A DNA stretch of 64,000 bases from Casuarius casuarius (Eukaryota; Chordata; Aves; Casuariiformes; Casuariidae): NCBI GenBank assembly GCA_003342895.1, contig PTFA01000011.1:5263784-5327783 (forward strand), given 5' to 3'. The stretch's first letter is position 1; every line of letters starts with the position of its first letter. A program made the position numbers and the translations under genes. Under the pieces are notes generated by a model, which saw only the letters and a list, made by a program, of their open reading frames with translations, made no database searches and had not been told where the DNA came from. This document shows, one piece after another, positions 62,447-64,000 of this stretch.

Positions 62447-64000
62447 AACTTTTCGGCACCTGGGAGATGGGGCCTTCCTAGTTTTCATTTGGGAAGGTTT
62501 AATTCTGTGCTGTCAGGCTGTGGAAAAAAATTAACAAGCTGTACTGTTAACTATTCTGTAAACAGTGTATTTCTTAAAGGTTGACTTCAAGGACATCACT
62601 TCCATGGTTCTGTTCCTAGTGGTGTCTGCTTTTAGTTGAGCTTGTTCTTTTAAGCCTTGTTTCTAATACCTCTTTTGGAAATTTCCACTCTGTTGCCATA
62701 CAGTTATAAATGCGACGGAATATTGAATAAAGGGATACAAAGAGACTCTTTTCTGAAGGATTTTCAGCCTTCAAAGTCTAGACACTGGAAGCAGATCTAA
62801 CAAATCTCTTCCAGATAGTGGAAATAGTGAAGTAGCGTAACAGTACAGTTTTGTCATGTCTTAACACTATATTTCACTAGGTCTTGCTTACTTGACCTTC
62901 AGATTCAAAGGACAAGGCACTAATGTTGCTAAAAATTTTGACAGGCAAGATCCAGAAAAAAAGAGTGTATTTTGGCCAATGGCATCTAAATATAGATGAT
63001 TCCATTAAAAAATATAAGAGCAAAGAACAGTTTCCCTTTATTTTTAGTTCTTTTAGGGTTTTTTTTTTCCTTAGTAGTTCTAAGTTCAAAAACTTAATAC
63101 CTTTTGCAGAAAAGAAAATAGTATTACAATAGCAAAAACACCATGTCCTTTATAATGGAACACCTATTCAGGATATCAGTGGGTTAGATGAGCTTTTCAT
63201 AAAAGTGTAACAGAAAAAGGAGAACTGTGCTTATCACTTATAGGAACACCTCCCAGATAAATTACAAATAAGGGCAGTGCTGATACTGTGTTCCACTTCA
63301 GTCATTTCTACCAAATATATAGGAAAGGATGCTAAGCATGCTTGTGATTTGGATTAAATCAGGAAGGTCATCCACAAACAGATTTATATCTAAGGAGAAC
63401 TAGGACTTAGTGAACTCACTTCAATGTAGTGTGATACAGTAACAGCTTTATAAAGAATGTCATTTGAGGGACTTCTGAATGCTGCTGCTCAGAAAATGAA
63501 GTTCTCAAAGGTGTCTTTTTCCTGGCAGAGGGGATCCCCCCTCCCTTACTTTTATCAGATGGCTTTAAAGAAAAATTGAGTTGTGAACTGAAGTATGTAG
63601 GAGTAGACTTGCTGTTAGAGCTATTAATAAATTCATGGAAAGACTATCATTTCCAAACTCTTCCTCCATTCTCTTCCACCTTCAAAAAAAAAATCCCACC
63701 ACCAGCCCAACGTGACTAGAGCAATCCTCTGGGAAGCAGAATATGTGCAGAATATGTGACTCTGCACTGTTTTCAATAAGAAATAGAATGGAATCATGGC
63801 AGGATTTGAGGATGCAGAAGAGACAGTGATTTCAGCAGATTTTACCCTTGCACCTGGCCTGTAGTGACATTTGCCATATAGTGTTGAAGTTATAGTTCTT
63901 CTGAGTGGTGTTATCAAACCAAGAATAACATGTGCCATTTTTTTAAAAAAACAAACACAGTCAAACCCCAAACAACCCATAAGGGTTCTTTTAGTCGTCA

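Larger units (their letters stand above)
44964..64000. other. Intergenic DNA, right part
   Basis: No gene is supported. The longest uninterrupted frame (61512-62006, 164 codons, + strand) resembles no protein family known to me and has no exon context. The region holds two 12-bp tandem units (45070-45093), a T38 tract with TTGC units (48978-49054), AT and GT microsatellites (49449-49471, 50096-50118), a MITE-like copy (54096-54145), a TCF/POU/SOX-motif-rich block (57800-58105) and a CpG-containing 15-bp dyad (62432-62446). The rest is unique AT-rich sequence. Confidence 0.7.

Noticed and set aside
1..64000. CR1 LINE, LTR retrovirus, retrogene, CRISPR array or bacterial-type operon
   Set aside because: I saw no CR1 3' octamer repeats, no paired LTRs, no reverse-transcriptase or gag motifs, no spaced direct repeats and no clustered colinear genes. 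Strongly decayed CR1 fragments cannot be excluded by eye.

Overview
This window is vertebrate nuclear DNA. It is AT-rich and poor in CpG, coding sequence covers only about 800 of 64,000 bases, and what coding there is sits in widely spaced exons with canonical GT/AG introns. The one gene I can support is VGLL3 (vestigial-like family member 3), a transcriptional cofactor that binds TEAD proteins. It is transcribed left to right. Three coding exons are visible (5892-6147, 11010-11510, 17976-18019). They join in frame through two phase-1 introns to give 266 residues ending at a TGA, and the TONDU domain is intact. The N-terminal coding exon and the promoter are not in the window and must lie upstream of base 1.

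The organism is most likely a sauropsid (bird, crocodilian or turtle). The protein is clearly VGLL3 but has shorter acidic and histidine runs than I remember for the human protein. The window also holds about ten decayed copies of a palindromic, MITE-like repeat whose core resembles the CCATTGACTTCAATGG type I associate with turtle, crocodilian and bird DNA. I see no Alu, no L1 and no clear CR1 3' end. I cannot choose between bird, crocodilian and turtle from the sequence alone.

Layout: 1-5891 is the 3' part of intron 1. 5892-6147 is the TONDU exon. 6148-11009 is intron 2. 11010-11510 is the large Pro/Ser- and His-rich exon. 11511-17975 is intron 3, with a small CpG-bearing GC-rich patch near 15.05-15.2 kb. 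17976-18019 encodes the last 13 residues and the stop. From 18020 a 3' UTR begins that is probably several kilobases long; candidate poly(A) signals lie at 26224, 27646 and 31618. From about 31.7 kb to 64 kb I find no credible protein-coding gene. This is intergenic DNA with simple repeats, MITE relics, one possible tRNA-derived relic (33160-33227), one 50-base assembly gap, and two homeodomain/POU/TCF-motif-rich blocks (about 35.07-35.47 kb and 57.80-58.10 kb) that look like conserved enhancers.

I found no undescribed multi-gene system, CRISPR array, provirus or operon. The observations most worth following up are the two enhancer-like blocks, the MITE-like palindrome family (one copy lies in the VGLL3 3' UTR), and a perfect 11-bp hairpin in the probable 3' UTR.
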